Assembly (NCBI RefSeq): GCF_023544665.1
Contig: NZ_JAMJFL010000011.1
Location: 62,001 to 126,000, forward strand
DNA length: 64,000 nt
Direction of reading: 5' to 3'
DNA from: Streptomyces sp. YS415
GTDB lineage: Bacteria > Actinomycetota > Actinomycetes > Streptomycetales > Streptomycetaceae
Part shown: positions 23,662-31,544 of the stretch, one piece after another
Layout: each line of letters begins with the position of its first letter
How positions within the stretch are numbered: the stretch's first letter is position 1
Notes under the pieces: model-generated
The model's input: the letters and a program-made list of their open reading frames with translations, nothing else
Told to the model about the DNA's origin: nothing
Database searches by the model: none
Position numbers and translations under genes: made by a program

Positions 23662-24357
23662 GTGGCAGTCCTGTCAGCTTTGCCCATATCCCGCCGTACC
23701 GTCGCGCGTTCCGCGCGCGTGCTCGGGATCGCCTCCGCCTCGGCCGCGCTCGTGCTCGGTCTCGGCGGCAACGCGATCGCGTGCGACATCAAGGATTTCT
23801 CCGCCGAAGCCAAGTGCGACGGCGACAACGGTGTCATCACCGTCACCGACGTGGACCCCGCCGGTGTCCAGGCCACCGTCAGCGTCTACTTGCAGAACAA
23901 CGGCGCCGACCTGAAGAAGGTGGGCGAGCAGGTGGTCGAGGGCTCGCGCGAGGGCGTCACCATCACGTTCGCCGAGAACTGGAAGCCGAACGCCGAGTAC
24001 CGCATCCACGTCAAGGCCGAGGGCTATGTCGACGAGGACATCAAGCCGAACCTGACGACCCCGGCCACGGCCTGCAAGAAGGAGGACGTCCCGGCGCCGG
24101 CTCCGTCGGACAGCGCGGCACCGACCCCGTCCGCCTCCGCCCCGGCGGCCGAGGAGACCCCGGCACCCGCGCCCTCCGAGGGCGACAGCACCGCCCCGGC
24201 GGACACCTCCAGCAACGTCCCGACCCCGGCCGGTGAGTCCAACCTCGCCGAGACCGGCGCCGACTCCAACACCGGCCTGATCGCGGGCATCGCGGTGGTG
24301 CTGGTGGCGATCGGCGGCGGCGCGGTCTTCCTGGGCATGCGCAGGCGCTCCCGCTGA
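23662..24357 (+). CDS. LAETG-anchored surface protein (class E sortase substrate)
   Basis: 231-aa exported protein. A signal peptide with Arg-rich start (RRTVARSARVLGIASASAALVLGLGGNAIA) is cut after about residue 36. A beta-rich domain with CDIKDFSAEAKC follows (two Cys that could pair), then a Pro/Ala/Ser-rich wall-spanning stretch (about 140-190). The LAETG sorting motif, a membrane segment (GLIAGIAVVLVAIGGGAVFLG) and a basic tail RRRSR end the protein. LAxTG motifs are used by class E sortases of high-GC actinomycetes. GTG 23662 has GAAGGA 5 nt upstream; ATG 23647 has none. A strong promoter upstream suggests abundant expression. Confidence 0.85.
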   Translation: MAVLSALPISRRTVARSARVLGIASASAALVLGLGGNAIACDIKDFSAEAKCDGDNGVITVTDVDPAGVQATVSVYLQNNGADLKKVGEQVVEGSREGVTITFAENWKPNAEYRIHVKAEGYVDEDIKPNLTTPATACKKEDVPAPAPSDSAAPTPSASAPAAEETPAPAPSEGDSTAPADTSSNVPTPAGESNLAETGADSNTGLIAGIAVVLVAIGGGAVFLGMRRRSR

Positions 24358-24361
24358 TCCC

Positions 24362-24409
24362 GGAGCGGGCCATCAGCCGGGCGGGCCTGCCCGGACGGTG
24401 GCCCGCTCC
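24362..24409. terminator. nested bidirectional terminator with duplicated right arm
   Basis: Outer arms GGAGCGGGCCA (24362-24372) and TGGCCCGCTCC (24399-24409) pair perfectly over 11 bp. They enclose a second hairpin CCGGGC/GCCCGG (24377-24382, 24389-24394). It separates the convergent LAETG and thiQ genes. The right arm lies in a 27-bp tandem repeat (24391-24417, 24418-24444, partial from 24445), so a second copy of most of the arm, TGGCCCGCT, is at 24426. Confidence 0.8.
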
Positions 24410-24452
24410 CCCACGATCCGGACGGTGGCCCGCTTTCCCGTACTCCGGACGG

Positions 24453-25472
24453 TCAGTCGAGCACCACGATGTCGGCCGCGTCGAACTCCACCCCGACCCG
24501 GTCCCCGACCTCCGGCGCCTCCCGCAGCGCACACGCCGCCTCCAGCCGGGGCGCGTCCTCGGGCTGCAGGTGTACGGCGACATGGGTGCCCTTGAAGGTG
24601 CGCGCGGCCACCGTGCAGCGCAGGCCCTGGTCGGCCGCGACCAGGCGGACCCCGGCGGGCCGGACGAGGAGCGTGCGGGTGCCCTCGGCGGTGTCGTCGG
24701 GCACCGGCAGCTTGCCCCAGGGGGTGTCGGCGGCCTGCCCGGAGACCGTGGCGGGGACCACGTTGTCGAAGCCGAGGAAACGGGCCACGAACGCGTCGAC
24801 CGGCCGCTGCCACACCTCGAGCGGCGTACCGGACTGGGCGATCCGCCCGTCCCGCATCACCACCACCCGGTCGGCCAGCGCGAAGGCCTCCCCCTGGTCG
24901 TGCGTCACGGCCAGCACGGTCGTACCCAACTCACTGAACAGCTCCCGCAGTTCGACGACCAGCCGCTCCCGCAGCGAGCGGTCGAGCTGCCCGAGCGGCT
25001 CGTCGAGCATCAGCAGCCGGGGGCGGGGCGCCAGCGCCCGGGCCAGCGCCACCCGCTGCTGCTCCCCGCCGGACAGGGCGGCGAGGGCCCGCCCGGCGGC
25101 GCCCGGCAGCCCGACGAGGTCGAGCAACTCCCTTACCCGCTCGGCCTGCTGCCGCTTCGACGCCCCGTGCATCCGCAGCCCGAAGGCGACGTTCCCGCCC
25201 ACGTCCCGCTGCGGGAAGAGCTGATGGTCCTGGAACATCAGCCCCACTCCCCGCCGGTGCGCGGGAACGCCGTGCTGGTCGCGCCCGTCGAGCGTCACCC
25301 GCCCCGCGTCCAGCGGCTGGAGTCCGGCGACCGCCCGCAGCAACGTCGACTTGCCGCTGCCGCTGGGCCCGAGGACGCAGACCACCTCGTGCTCGGCGAC
25401 CGCCAGGTCCACGGCGTCCAGCACGGCCCGCCCGCCGAACCGCACGGTCGCGTTCTCCAGGCTCAGCAGCAT
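24453..25472 (-). CDS. thiQ: thiamine ABC transporter ATP-binding protein
   Basis: ATPase of 339 aa. Walker A GPSGSGKST, Q-loop FQDHQLFPQRDV, signature LSGGEQQR, Walker B LLMLDEPLGQLD and H-loop VTHDQGEAF are intact. A C-terminal TOBE-like domain (about 245-339) makes it longer than E. coli ThiQ (232 aa) and more like FbpC/PotA ATPases. Thiamine is assigned because the operon begins with a TPP riboswitch and a TbpA-like binding protein. ATG 25472 overlaps the permease stop by one base (TGATG). Energises import through ThiP. Confidence 0.85.
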   Translation of the reverse strand: MLLSLENATVRFGGRAVLDAVDLAVAEHEVVCVLGPSGSGKSTLLRAVAGLQPLDAGRVTLDGRDQHGVPAHRRGVGLMFQDHQLFPQRDVGGNVAFGLRMHGASKRQQAERVRELLDLVGLPGAAGRALAALSGGEQQRVALARALAPRPRLLMLDEPLGQLDRSLRERLVVELRELFSELGTTVLAVTHDQGEAFALADRVVVMRDGRIAQSGTPLEVWQRPVDAFVARFLGFDNVVPATVSGQAADTPWGKLPVPDDTAEGTRTLLVRPAGVRLVAADQGLRCTVAARTFKGTHVAVHLQPEDAPRLEAACALREAPEVGDRVGVEFDAADIVVLD

Positions 25473-27073
25473 CAGAACTCCCCCGTCCGATCGGTCCGCA
25501 GCCGCTCCAGCACCAGCAGCGCCACCGCGCACACCACCATCAGAATCGTCGAAAGGGCCATCGCCTGCCCGTAGTTGAGCTGCCCGGCGCGTCCGAGCAG
25601 CTTGGCCACCGCCACCGGCAGCGTCGGGTTGTCGGGCCGGGCGATGAACACGGTCGCCCCGAACTCCCCCAGCGACACCGCGAAGGCGAACCCGGCCGCG
25701 ATCAGCAGCGCCCGCCGCACCATCGGCAGATCCACCTCCCGCCACACCCGCCACGGCGACGCCCCCAGCACGGCCGCCGCCTCCCGCAACCGGTGGTCGA
25801 CGGCCCGCAGCACCGGCAGCATGGTCCGCACCACGAAGGGCACGCCGACCAGCGCCTGGGCGAGCGGCACCAGGATCCAGGTGGCCCGCAGATCCAGCGG
25901 CGGCTCGTCCAGGGCGATCAGGAACCCGAACCCGACGGTCACCGCGGAGACCCCGAGCGGCAGCATCAGCAGCGCGTCGAAGCCGCGGACGAACCGGCCC
26001 GCGTCCCGCCGGGTCAGCGCGGCGGCGGCGAGACCTCCGACCAGTACGGCGATGGCGGTGGCGACCACGGCGTAGGACAGTGAGTTGCCGATGGCCTCGA
26101 TCGGCGGGACCAGGAAGACTCCGCCGTCGGCCGAGGTCAGCGCCCGGTAGTAGCCGAGCCCGGGGGCGTCCAGGGACCGCTGCACCAGCACGGCGAGCGG
26201 CAGCAGGATCAGTACCGCGATGGTGGCGAGAACTCCGGCCAGCAGCGCCCACTGCCCGGCTCCGCGCGGCCGGCGCGCGGTCCCCGAGGCGTCCACCAGG
26301 TGCAGGGCGGTCTCCCGGCGCCGTACGGTCCAGGCGTGCAGGGCGAGGATCGCGCCGACTGCCGCGAACTGGACGACGGTGAGGACCGCGGCCGTGGACA
26401 GGTCGAAGATCTCGGAGGTCTGGCGGTAGATCTCCACTTCGAGGGTGGAGAAGGTCGGGCCGCCGAGGATCTGCACCACTCCGAAGGAGGTGAAGGTGAA
26501 CAGGAAGACCATCAGGGTGGCGGCGGCCACGGCCGGTCCGAGCGCCGGCAGCGTCACCGTCAGCCAGGCCCGTCGGCGGGACGCGCCGAGCATCCGCGCC
26601 GCCTCCTCCTGCCGCGGGTCCAGCTGCGCCCAGAGCCCGCCGACCGTGCGGACGACGACCGCGTAGTTGAAGAAGACGTGCGCCAGCAGGATCGCCCACA
26701 CGGTCGTGTCCAGGCGCAGGCCCCACAGCTCGTCGAGGAGTCCGCCGCGTCCGACGAGCGCCAGGAAGGCCGTACCGACGACGACCGTCGGCAGCACGAA
26801 CGGCACCGTCACCACGGCCCGCAGGATCTGCTTGCCGGGGAAGCGGAAGCGGGCGAAGACATAGGCGGCGGGCAGCGCCAGCAGCAGGGTCAGCGCGGTG
26901 GAGGCGAGCGCCTGCCAGGTGGTGAACCACAGGACGTGCCGGATGTCCGGCCGGCTGAGCACGTCCGCGATCCGGCCGAGCTGCCAGACCCCGTCGACGC
27001 GCAGGCCGCGCGCGACGATCGCGGCGACGGGGTAGGCGAAGAAGACGCCGAAGAACGCGACGGGCAGGGCCAT
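25472..27073 (-). CDS. thiP: thiamine ABC transporter permease, fused double-domain
   Basis: 533-aa membrane protein with two fused permease halves, as in ThiP. About twelve membrane segments are seen. The first EAA loop is EEAARMLGASRRRAWLTVTLPALGPA (about 180-205) and the second is REAAAVLGASPWRVWREVDLPMVRRA (about 430-455). A cytoplasmic linker with charged residues separates the halves. ATG 27073 is the first methionine; the frame is open upstream through the binding-protein gene, and no good ribosome site marks the start, so it could lie a little further up. It lies between thiB and thiQ in the riboswitch-led operon. Confidence 0.88.
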   Translation of the reverse strand: MALPVAFFGVFFAYPVAAIVARGLRVDGVWQLGRIADVLSRPDIRHVLWFTTWQALASTALTLLLALPAAYVFARFRFPGKQILRAVVTVPFVLPTVVVGTAFLALVGRGGLLDELWGLRLDTTVWAILLAHVFFNYAVVVRTVGGLWAQLDPRQEEAARMLGASRRRAWLTVTLPALGPAVAAATLMVFLFTFTSFGVVQILGGPTFSTLEVEIYRQTSEIFDLSTAAVLTVVQFAAVGAILALHAWTVRRRETALHLVDASGTARRPRGAGQWALLAGVLATIAVLILLPLAVLVQRSLDAPGLGYYRALTSADGGVFLVPPIEAIGNSLSYAVVATAIAVLVGGLAAAALTRRDAGRFVRGFDALLMLPLGVSAVTVGFGFLIALDEPPLDLRATWILVPLAQALVGVPFVVRTMLPVLRAVDHRLREAAAVLGASPWRVWREVDLPMVRRALLIAAGFAFAVSLGEFGATVFIARPDNPTLPVAVAKLLGRAGQLNYGQAMALSTILMVVCAVALLVLERLRTDRTGEF

Positions 27074-27108
27074 CAGGCCCAGCCGCGCCGCGTGCCGTCG
27101 CCGGCCGG

Positions 27109-28191
27109 CTACTTCAGTACGAGCGAGGTCCACGACTTGACCCACTCGTCGCGGTGGTCGGCGATCTCGGCGGGGTCCATGGTCGCGGGGTCCTTGGCCG
27201 CGGGCCCGTGCTCGGTGAACTCCGCGGGCACGTCCGCCTCCTCGACCACGGGGTAGACGAACATGTTCAGCGGCATGTCCTCCTGGAACTTCTTGCTGAT
27301 CAGGAAGTCGATCAGCGCCTTGCCGCCCTCGCTGTTCTTCGCGTTGGCGAGCAGGCCCGCGAACTCGACCTGCCGGAAGCAGGTGCCCTCGGCCACTCCG
27401 GTGGGCGCGGTGGCCGGCTTCGGGTCGCCGTAGATCACCTCGGCGGGCGGCGAGGAGGCGTACGACACGACCAGCGGCCGGTCGGCCTTGGCCGCCTTGC
27501 CGCCGGCGGAGCCGGAGAACTCCTCGTTGTAGGCCTGCTCCCAGCCGTCGACCACCTTGACGCCGTTGGCCTTGAGCTTCTTCCAGTACTCCGGCCAGCC
27601 GTCGTCGCCGTACCGCGCGGCGGTGCCGAGCAGGAAGCCGAGGCCGGGCGAGGAGGTGGAGGCGTTCTCGGTGACGAGGAGGTTCTTGTACGCGGGCTCG
27701 ACCAGGTCGTCGAGGGTCGACGGCGGGGCCAGGTCGCGCTCCTCGAAGTACTTCTTGTCGTAGTTGACGCAGATGTCGCCGTAGTCGACCGGGGTGACCC
27801 GGTGCTCGTCCCGGTCGAGCTGGAACGTGGCGTCGATCTGGTCGAGGCCCTTCGCCTCGTACGGCTGGAAGAGCCCGTTGTCGAGCGCGCGGGACAGCAG
27901 GGTGTTGTCGACGCCGAAGAAGACGTCGCCCTGCGGGTTGTCCTTGGTCAGGATGGCCTTGTTGACGGCCTGCCCGGCGTCGCCGTCCTCCAGGACCTTG
28001 ACCCGGTAGCCGGAGCTCTTCTCGAACTCCGCGAGGACGTCCTTGGACACGGCCCACGAGTTGTGGCTGACCAGGGTGACGGTCCTGGCGGAGCCGCCGG
28101 AGCCCTGGTCGTCGTCGGAGGACCCGCACGCCGAGAGCGTGACGAGGCCGAGTCCGACGGCCATGACGGTGGCCTTCTTGGTGATGCTCAC
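27109..28191 (-). CDS. thiB: thiamine-binding lipoprotein
   Basis: 360-aa substrate-binding lipoprotein. A signal peptide ends in the lipobox LSACG (Cys22), then a Ser/Gly/Asp linker. The mature part follows thiamine-binding proteins of the TbpA/ThiB group: TLVSHNSWAVSKDVLAEFEK, GDVFFGVDNTLLSRAL, PVDYGDICVNYDKKYFEE, SYASSPPAEVIYG and EDMPLNMFVYPV. First gene of thiBPQ, GTG start with AGGAGGA 5 nt upstream. Its leader carries a TPP riboswitch, a GC-rich hairpin and a second hairpin over the ribosome site, so it should be off when TPP is plentiful. Confidence 0.92.
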   Translation of the reverse strand: MSITKKATVMAVGLGLVTLSACGSSDDDQGSGGSARTVTLVSHNSWAVSKDVLAEFEKSSGYRVKVLEDGDAGQAVNKAILTKDNPQGDVFFGVDNTLLSRALDNGLFQPYEAKGLDQIDATFQLDRDEHRVTPVDYGDICVNYDKKYFEERDLAPPSTLDDLVEPAYKNLLVTENASTSSPGLGFLLGTAARYGDDGWPEYWKKLKANGVKVVDGWEQAYNEEFSGSAGGKAAKADRPLVVSYASSPPAEVIYGDPKPATAPTGVAEGTCFRQVEFAGLLANAKNSEGGKALIDFLISKKFQEDMPLNMFVYPVVEEADVPAEFTEHGPAAKDPATMDPAEIADHRDEWVKSWTSLVLK

Positions 28192-28199
28192 TGAATTCC

Positions 28200-28260
28200 T
28201 CCTGGAGTGGACCAGGAAGAGACGCGGCCCCGCCCGGACCTCCCAAGAGTCCGGGCAGGG
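28200..28260 (-). promoter_or_regulatory. riboswitch expression platform
   Basis: Between the TPP aptamer and thiB are two hairpins. The first pairs GCCCGGAC (28232-28239) with GTCCGGGC (28249-28256) and extends outward after one mismatch. The second pairs TCCTGG (28200-28205) with CCAGGA (28212-28217). In the transcript one arm of the second covers part of the AGGAGGA ribosome site. Control could be by translation block, early termination, or both. Confidence 0.65.
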
Positions 28261-28282
28261 CGCAACAGCTCGAGTGACGACC

Positions 28283-28367
28283 GATCTCCCTACCCAGAAT
28301 GACCTGGGCGAGGTTCAGAGGGTCTGCGGCCTGTCCCGCACTCTCAGCGCTGTGGCGCTCCCCTGTC
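28283..28367 (-). ncRNA. TPP riboswitch (THI element)
   Basis: Read on the minus strand the conserved THI-box blocks appear in order: CAGGGGAGC, GCTGAGA, ACCCTCTGAACCT, GGTCATTCTGG and GTAGGGAG. The P3 extension is short (GTGCGG..CCGCA). The block order and spacing match the bacterial TPP aptamer well. It begins about 175 nt upstream of thiB, the first gene of a thiamine-type ABC importer. Confidence 0.95.
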
Positions 28368-28412
28368 GGAATATGAAGATGTCCGTACGACGATCAGACT
28401 ACCGCCCGCACA

Positions 28413-29519
28413 CTACCGCTCGGTGGCCGCGAGCTGACCACACGCCCCGTCGATCTCCTGACCACGGGTGTCCCGGACCGTCACCGGCACCCCGTGGGCG
28501 GCGATGGCCTCGACGAACGCCTTCTCGTCCTCGGGCCGGGAAGCGGTCCACTTCGAGCCCGGGGTCGGGTTCAGCGGGATCAGGTTCACGTGCACGGGCT
28601 TGCCCTTGAGCAGCCGCCCGAGCCGGTCGCCCCGCCAGGCCTGGTCGTTGATGTCCCGGATCAGCGCGTACTCGATGGACAGCCGGCGTCCGGACTTCGC
28701 GGAGTACGCGAAGCCCGCGTCCAGCACCTCGCGGACCTTCCAGCGGGTGTTCACCGGGACGAGGGTGTCGCGCAGCTCGTCGTCGGGGGCGTGCAGCGAG
28801 ATCGCGAGCCGGCACTTGAAGCCCTCGTCGGAGAACCGGTGGATGGCCGGGACCAGACCGACGGTGGAGACGGTGATCCCACGCTGCGACAGCCCGAGCC
28901 CGTCCGGCTCGGGGTCGGTGAGCCGCCGGATGGAGCCCACGACCCGGTTGTAGTTGGCGAGCGGCTCGCCCATCCCCATGAAGACGATGTTGGACAGCCG
29001 GGCGGGCCCTCCGGGCACCTCCCCGTCCCGCAGCGCCCGCATCCCGTCGACGATCTGGTGCACGATCTCGGCGGTGGACAGATTCCGGTCCAGCCCGGCC
29101 TGCCCGGTCGCGCAGAACGGGCAGTTCATGCCACAGCCGGCCTGCGAGCTGATGCACATGGTGACCCGGTCCGGATACCGCATCAGCACGGACTCGACGA
29201 GCGTCCCGTCGAACAGCCGCCACAGCGTCTTGCGGGTGGTCCCCTGGTCGGTCGACAGATGCCGTACGACCGTCATGAGCTCGGGGAACAGCTCCTCGCG
29301 CAGCTTGCCGCGCGCCCCGGCCGGGATGTCGGTCCACTGCTCGGGGTCATGGGTGTACCGCGCGAAGTAGTGCTGCGAGAGCTGCTTGGCACGAAACGGC
29401 TTCTCCCCGATCGCCGCGACGGCGTCCTTCCGCTCGGCAGGCGAAAGATCGGCAAGGTGCCGCGGCGGCTTCTTGGCTCCGCGGGGGGCGACGAATGTGA
29501 GTTCTCCGGGCTTTGGCAT
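28413..29519 (-). CDS. rlmN: dual-specificity 23S rRNA/tRNA adenine C2-methyltransferase RlmN
   Basis: Radical-SAM enzyme of 368 aa that makes m2A in 23S rRNA (A2503) and in some tRNAs (A37). The 4Fe-4S ligands are C129, C133 and C136 in QAGCGMNCPFCATGQAG. SNIVFMGMGEPLANY and RLAISLHAPDDELR match RlmN, and the methyl-carrying Cys is expected at C360 in GACGQLAATER. ATG 29519 has GGAAGGG upstream and gives the normal N-terminus MPKPGELTFV. Single-gene unit here. Confidence 0.96.
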   Translation of the reverse strand: MPKPGELTFVAPRGAKKPPRHLADLSPAERKDAVAAIGEKPFRAKQLSQHYFARYTHDPEQWTDIPAGARGKLREELFPELMTVVRHLSTDQGTTRKTLWRLFDGTLVESVLMRYPDRVTMCISSQAGCGMNCPFCATGQAGLDRNLSTAEIVHQIVDGMRALRDGEVPGGPARLSNIVFMGMGEPLANYNRVVGSIRRLTDPEPDGLGLSQRGITVSTVGLVPAIHRFSDEGFKCRLAISLHAPDDELRDTLVPVNTRWKVREVLDAGFAYSAKSGRRLSIEYALIRDINDQAWRGDRLGRLLKGKPVHVNLIPLNPTPGSKWTASRPEDEKAFVEAIAAHGVPVTVRDTRGQEIDGACGQLAATER

Positions 29520-29854
29520 AACCCTTCCAGTGTCGCAGATCAACTGCGGGGGCCCAGGCCGGTGGGCCTCCGACAGCCCAGGGACGGCCCAGGGCCCATG
29601 CCCTAGGGGGTGTGCTGATCTCTCCGGTCATCGTCAGCGGCGGGCAGCTCGGCAAGGACTCGTTCTTCCGTGCTGACCTGGCCACGCCAGACGCATGCCT
29701 CGACTCGTTGCTCGCCCATCTGGAGGGCAAGGGCCTGTCGCCGTTCACATGATCAGCATGTCCCGTGGGGTTGCTACGGCCCAGCACCACACAACAAGCC
29801 TCCTATCCACGCTGAACGCGCATGTAGGGCACCTGTGTGACCGCCGCCGCCCCC
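29520..29854. other. intergenic region between rlmN and the SRPBCC gene
   Basis: 335 bp holding the rlmN promoter side and the far side of the SRPBCC gene end. Its only coding candidate is the small plus-strand ORF at 29612-29752, listed separately. Short GC-rich inverted stretches (GGCCCAGGCC, GGCCCAGGGCCC) are present near 29550-29600 but no clear terminator or promoter. Confidence 0.5.
29612..29752 (+). CDS. possible small protein or gene remnant
   Basis: Open frame of 46 codons from a GTG, with the protein-like sequence SPVIVSGGQLGKDSFFRADL and LLAHLEGKGLSPF before the stop. Composition looks coding (few Arg/Pro shadows), and the frame is open well upstream. There is no convincing ribosome site. 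It may be the 3' remnant of a lost gene. I recognise no family. Confidence 0.3.
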   Translation: MLISPVIVSGGQLGKDSFFRADLATPDACLDSLLAHLEGKGLSPFT

Positions 29855-30304
29855 TCACGCACCGGCCCCCTCCAGCCGCTCCTTCAACAGCGCCTCGTCC
29901 CGCGGCAGCTCCTTGCGGACCTGGGGGCGGACGACGAGCGGCACCAGGACCTTGCCGAGGCCGTGTCCCTCGAAGTCGACCTCGATGGTCACGCGGCAGC
30001 GCCGGCCCTCGTCGAGCGGTTCGATCGACCCGTGGGTGCGGGGGCGCACCGGCCCTTCGATGCCGTGCAGGTCCCAGGTGCGCGGTGGGTCGAGGGCGTC
30101 GAACTCCACGGTCATCGGGACCTCACGGGTGCCGATGCGGCGGGTGACCCTGACCCGCGAGCCGGGGTGCACCGGCCCCAGCTCCAGCCGCTCCGCCTTG
30201 ACGGCGCTCAGCTGCCATTCGGGCAGGTTGGAGGGGGTGGTGACGTACGCGAAGACTTCTTCGGGCGTGCAGTCGAGGTCGATGGATTCGCGGATGGCGG
30301 ACAT
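29855..30304 (-). CDS. SRPBCC (START-like) family protein
   Basis: 149-aa helix-grip protein. The typical start SIDLDCTPEEVFAYVTTPSNLPEWQLSAVKAE is followed by beta strands (GSRVRVTRRIGTREVPMTVEFDAL, GSIEPLDEGRRCRVTIEVDFEGHGLG) and the long C-terminal helix (VRKELPRDEALLKERLEG). Such polyketide-cyclase/dehydrase-like proteins bind small hydrophobic ligands; the ligand here is unknown. ATG 30304 has AAGGGGG upstream. It lies downstream of cdsA, separated from it by a strong hairpin, so it is probably a separate unit. Confidence 0.87.
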   Translation of the reverse strand: MSAIRESIDLDCTPEEVFAYVTTPSNLPEWQLSAVKAERLELGPVHPGSRVRVTRRIGTREVPMTVEFDALDPPRTWDLHGIEGPVRPRTHGSIEPLDEGRRCRVTIEVDFEGHGLGKVLVPLVVRPQVRKELPRDEALLKERLEGAGA

Positions 30305-30365
30305 GGTGGGCCCCCTTCGCGGGCGTACCCCTCCAGCGTCCCACCGCAACGCCCGCGGGAACAGC

Positions 30366-30391
30366 GGAGCCCCCGCCGAGGCGGGGGCTCC
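30366..30391 (-). terminator. terminator after cdsA
   Basis: GGAGCCCCCGCC (30366-30377) and GGCGGGGGCTCC (30380-30391) are perfectly complementary 12-bp arms with almost no loop, so the closing pairs will open. It starts 20 bp beyond the cdsA stop on the minus strand and ends the rpsB-to-cdsA block. Confidence 0.8.
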
Positions 30392-30410
30392 ACGGGGGTC
30401 CGTACGACGC

Positions 30411-31544
30411 TCAGCCGGACCCGACGAACAGCACGAGCAGCAGCCAGACCACGGGCGCCGTGGGCAGCAAGGAGTCCAGCCGGTCCATGATGCCGCCGTG
30501 CCCCGGCAGCAGCGTGCCCATGTCCTTGATGCCCAGGTCGCGCTTGATCATCGACTCGCCGAGGTCGCCCAGCGTGGCGCTCGCCGCGACCGCGAGACCG
30601 AGCAGGAGGCCCTGCCACCAGGCACCGTCGTCGATCAGGAACTGCATGCACAGCGCACCCGCCACCATGGCGAAGGACACCGCCCCGAGCAGCCCCTCGC
30701 GGGTCTTGCCGGGACTGATGCGCGGAGCGAGCTTGTGCTTGCCGAAGCGCCAGCCGACGGCGTACGCCCCGGTGTCGCTGACCACGGTCAGCAGCAGGAA
30801 CGTCAGCACCCGGGCCGGGCCGTCGTCGGCGGTGAGCATCATCGCGACGAAGGTGGCCAGGAACGGGACGTAGAACGCGGCGAAGACGCCCGCCGTGACG
30901 TCCTTGAGGTAGCCCTCGGGCGGTTCCGTCATCCGCCAGACCAGGACGGCCAGCGCGGTCAGCGCCATCGCCACCCAGGCGCCCTCGGCACCGCGGACGT
31001 ACCCGGCGACGACCATAGCCGCACCGCCGACCGCCAGCGGGACGAGCGGCGCCTTGATGCCCTTGCGCTCCTCCAGCCGCTTGGTCAGCTCCCACAGACC
31101 CACGACGACGGCGACGGCGACGACCCCGACGAACGCGGCCTTGTACACGAACAGCGAGGCGACGATCACCGCGCCGAGCCCGATGCCGACCCCTATCGCC
31201 GCACCCAGATCGCGCCCGGCGCTCTTCTTCTGCGGTCGGGGCGCCGGCTGCGGGGCGTCGTGCATGGGCTCCGGATTCTGCGGCGCGTTGCCGTGGGGCT
31301 GCGCCCGCGGCGTCTCGTCGCGGAACAAGGGGCCGCTCAGCCGAGCGGCCCCCCGATCGTCATCCTGGTCATCGCCGTATCCGGGTACAGCGGGTCCGTC
31401 GGGCACGATGGGCATGGGGCGAGTCTGCTGCGCCTCAGGCGCATCGTACGTGGGACCCGCCGGGGCAGCCCCCTGGACAGGCCCCTGGTCGGACGGCCCC
31501 CAGTACCCGGCTTGTGGCGGCGCTCCCCAGGAAGAGTCGTTCAT
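30411..31544 (-). CDS. cdsA: phosphatidate cytidylyltransferase
   Basis: Membrane enzyme of 377 aa making CDP-diacylglycerol from phosphatidate and CTP, the branch point of phospholipid synthesis. The first ~115 residues are a Pro/Gln/Gly-rich cytoplasmic tail usual in Streptomyces. About eight membrane segments follow. The CdsA signature is SDTGAYAVGWRFGKHKLAPRISPGKTREG near 230-260 and a second Asp-rich piece is GDLGESMIKRDLGIKDMGTLLPGHGGIMDRLDS near 325-355. ATG 31544 overlaps the frr stop by one base. Confidence 0.95.
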   Translation of the reverse strand: MNDSSWGAPPQAGYWGPSDQGPVQGAAPAGPTYDAPEAQQTRPMPIVPDGPAVPGYGDDQDDDRGAARLSGPLFRDETPRAQPHGNAPQNPEPMHDAPQPAPRPQKKSAGRDLGAAIGVGIGLGAVIVASLFVYKAAFVGVVAVAVVVGLWELTKRLEERKGIKAPLVPLAVGGAAMVVAGYVRGAEGAWVAMALTALAVLVWRMTEPPEGYLKDVTAGVFAAFYVPFLATFVAMMLTADDGPARVLTFLLLTVVSDTGAYAVGWRFGKHKLAPRISPGKTREGLLGAVSFAMVAGALCMQFLIDDGAWWQGLLLGLAVAASATLGDLGESMIKRDLGIKDMGTLLPGHGGIMDRLDSLLPTAPVVWLLLVLFVGSG

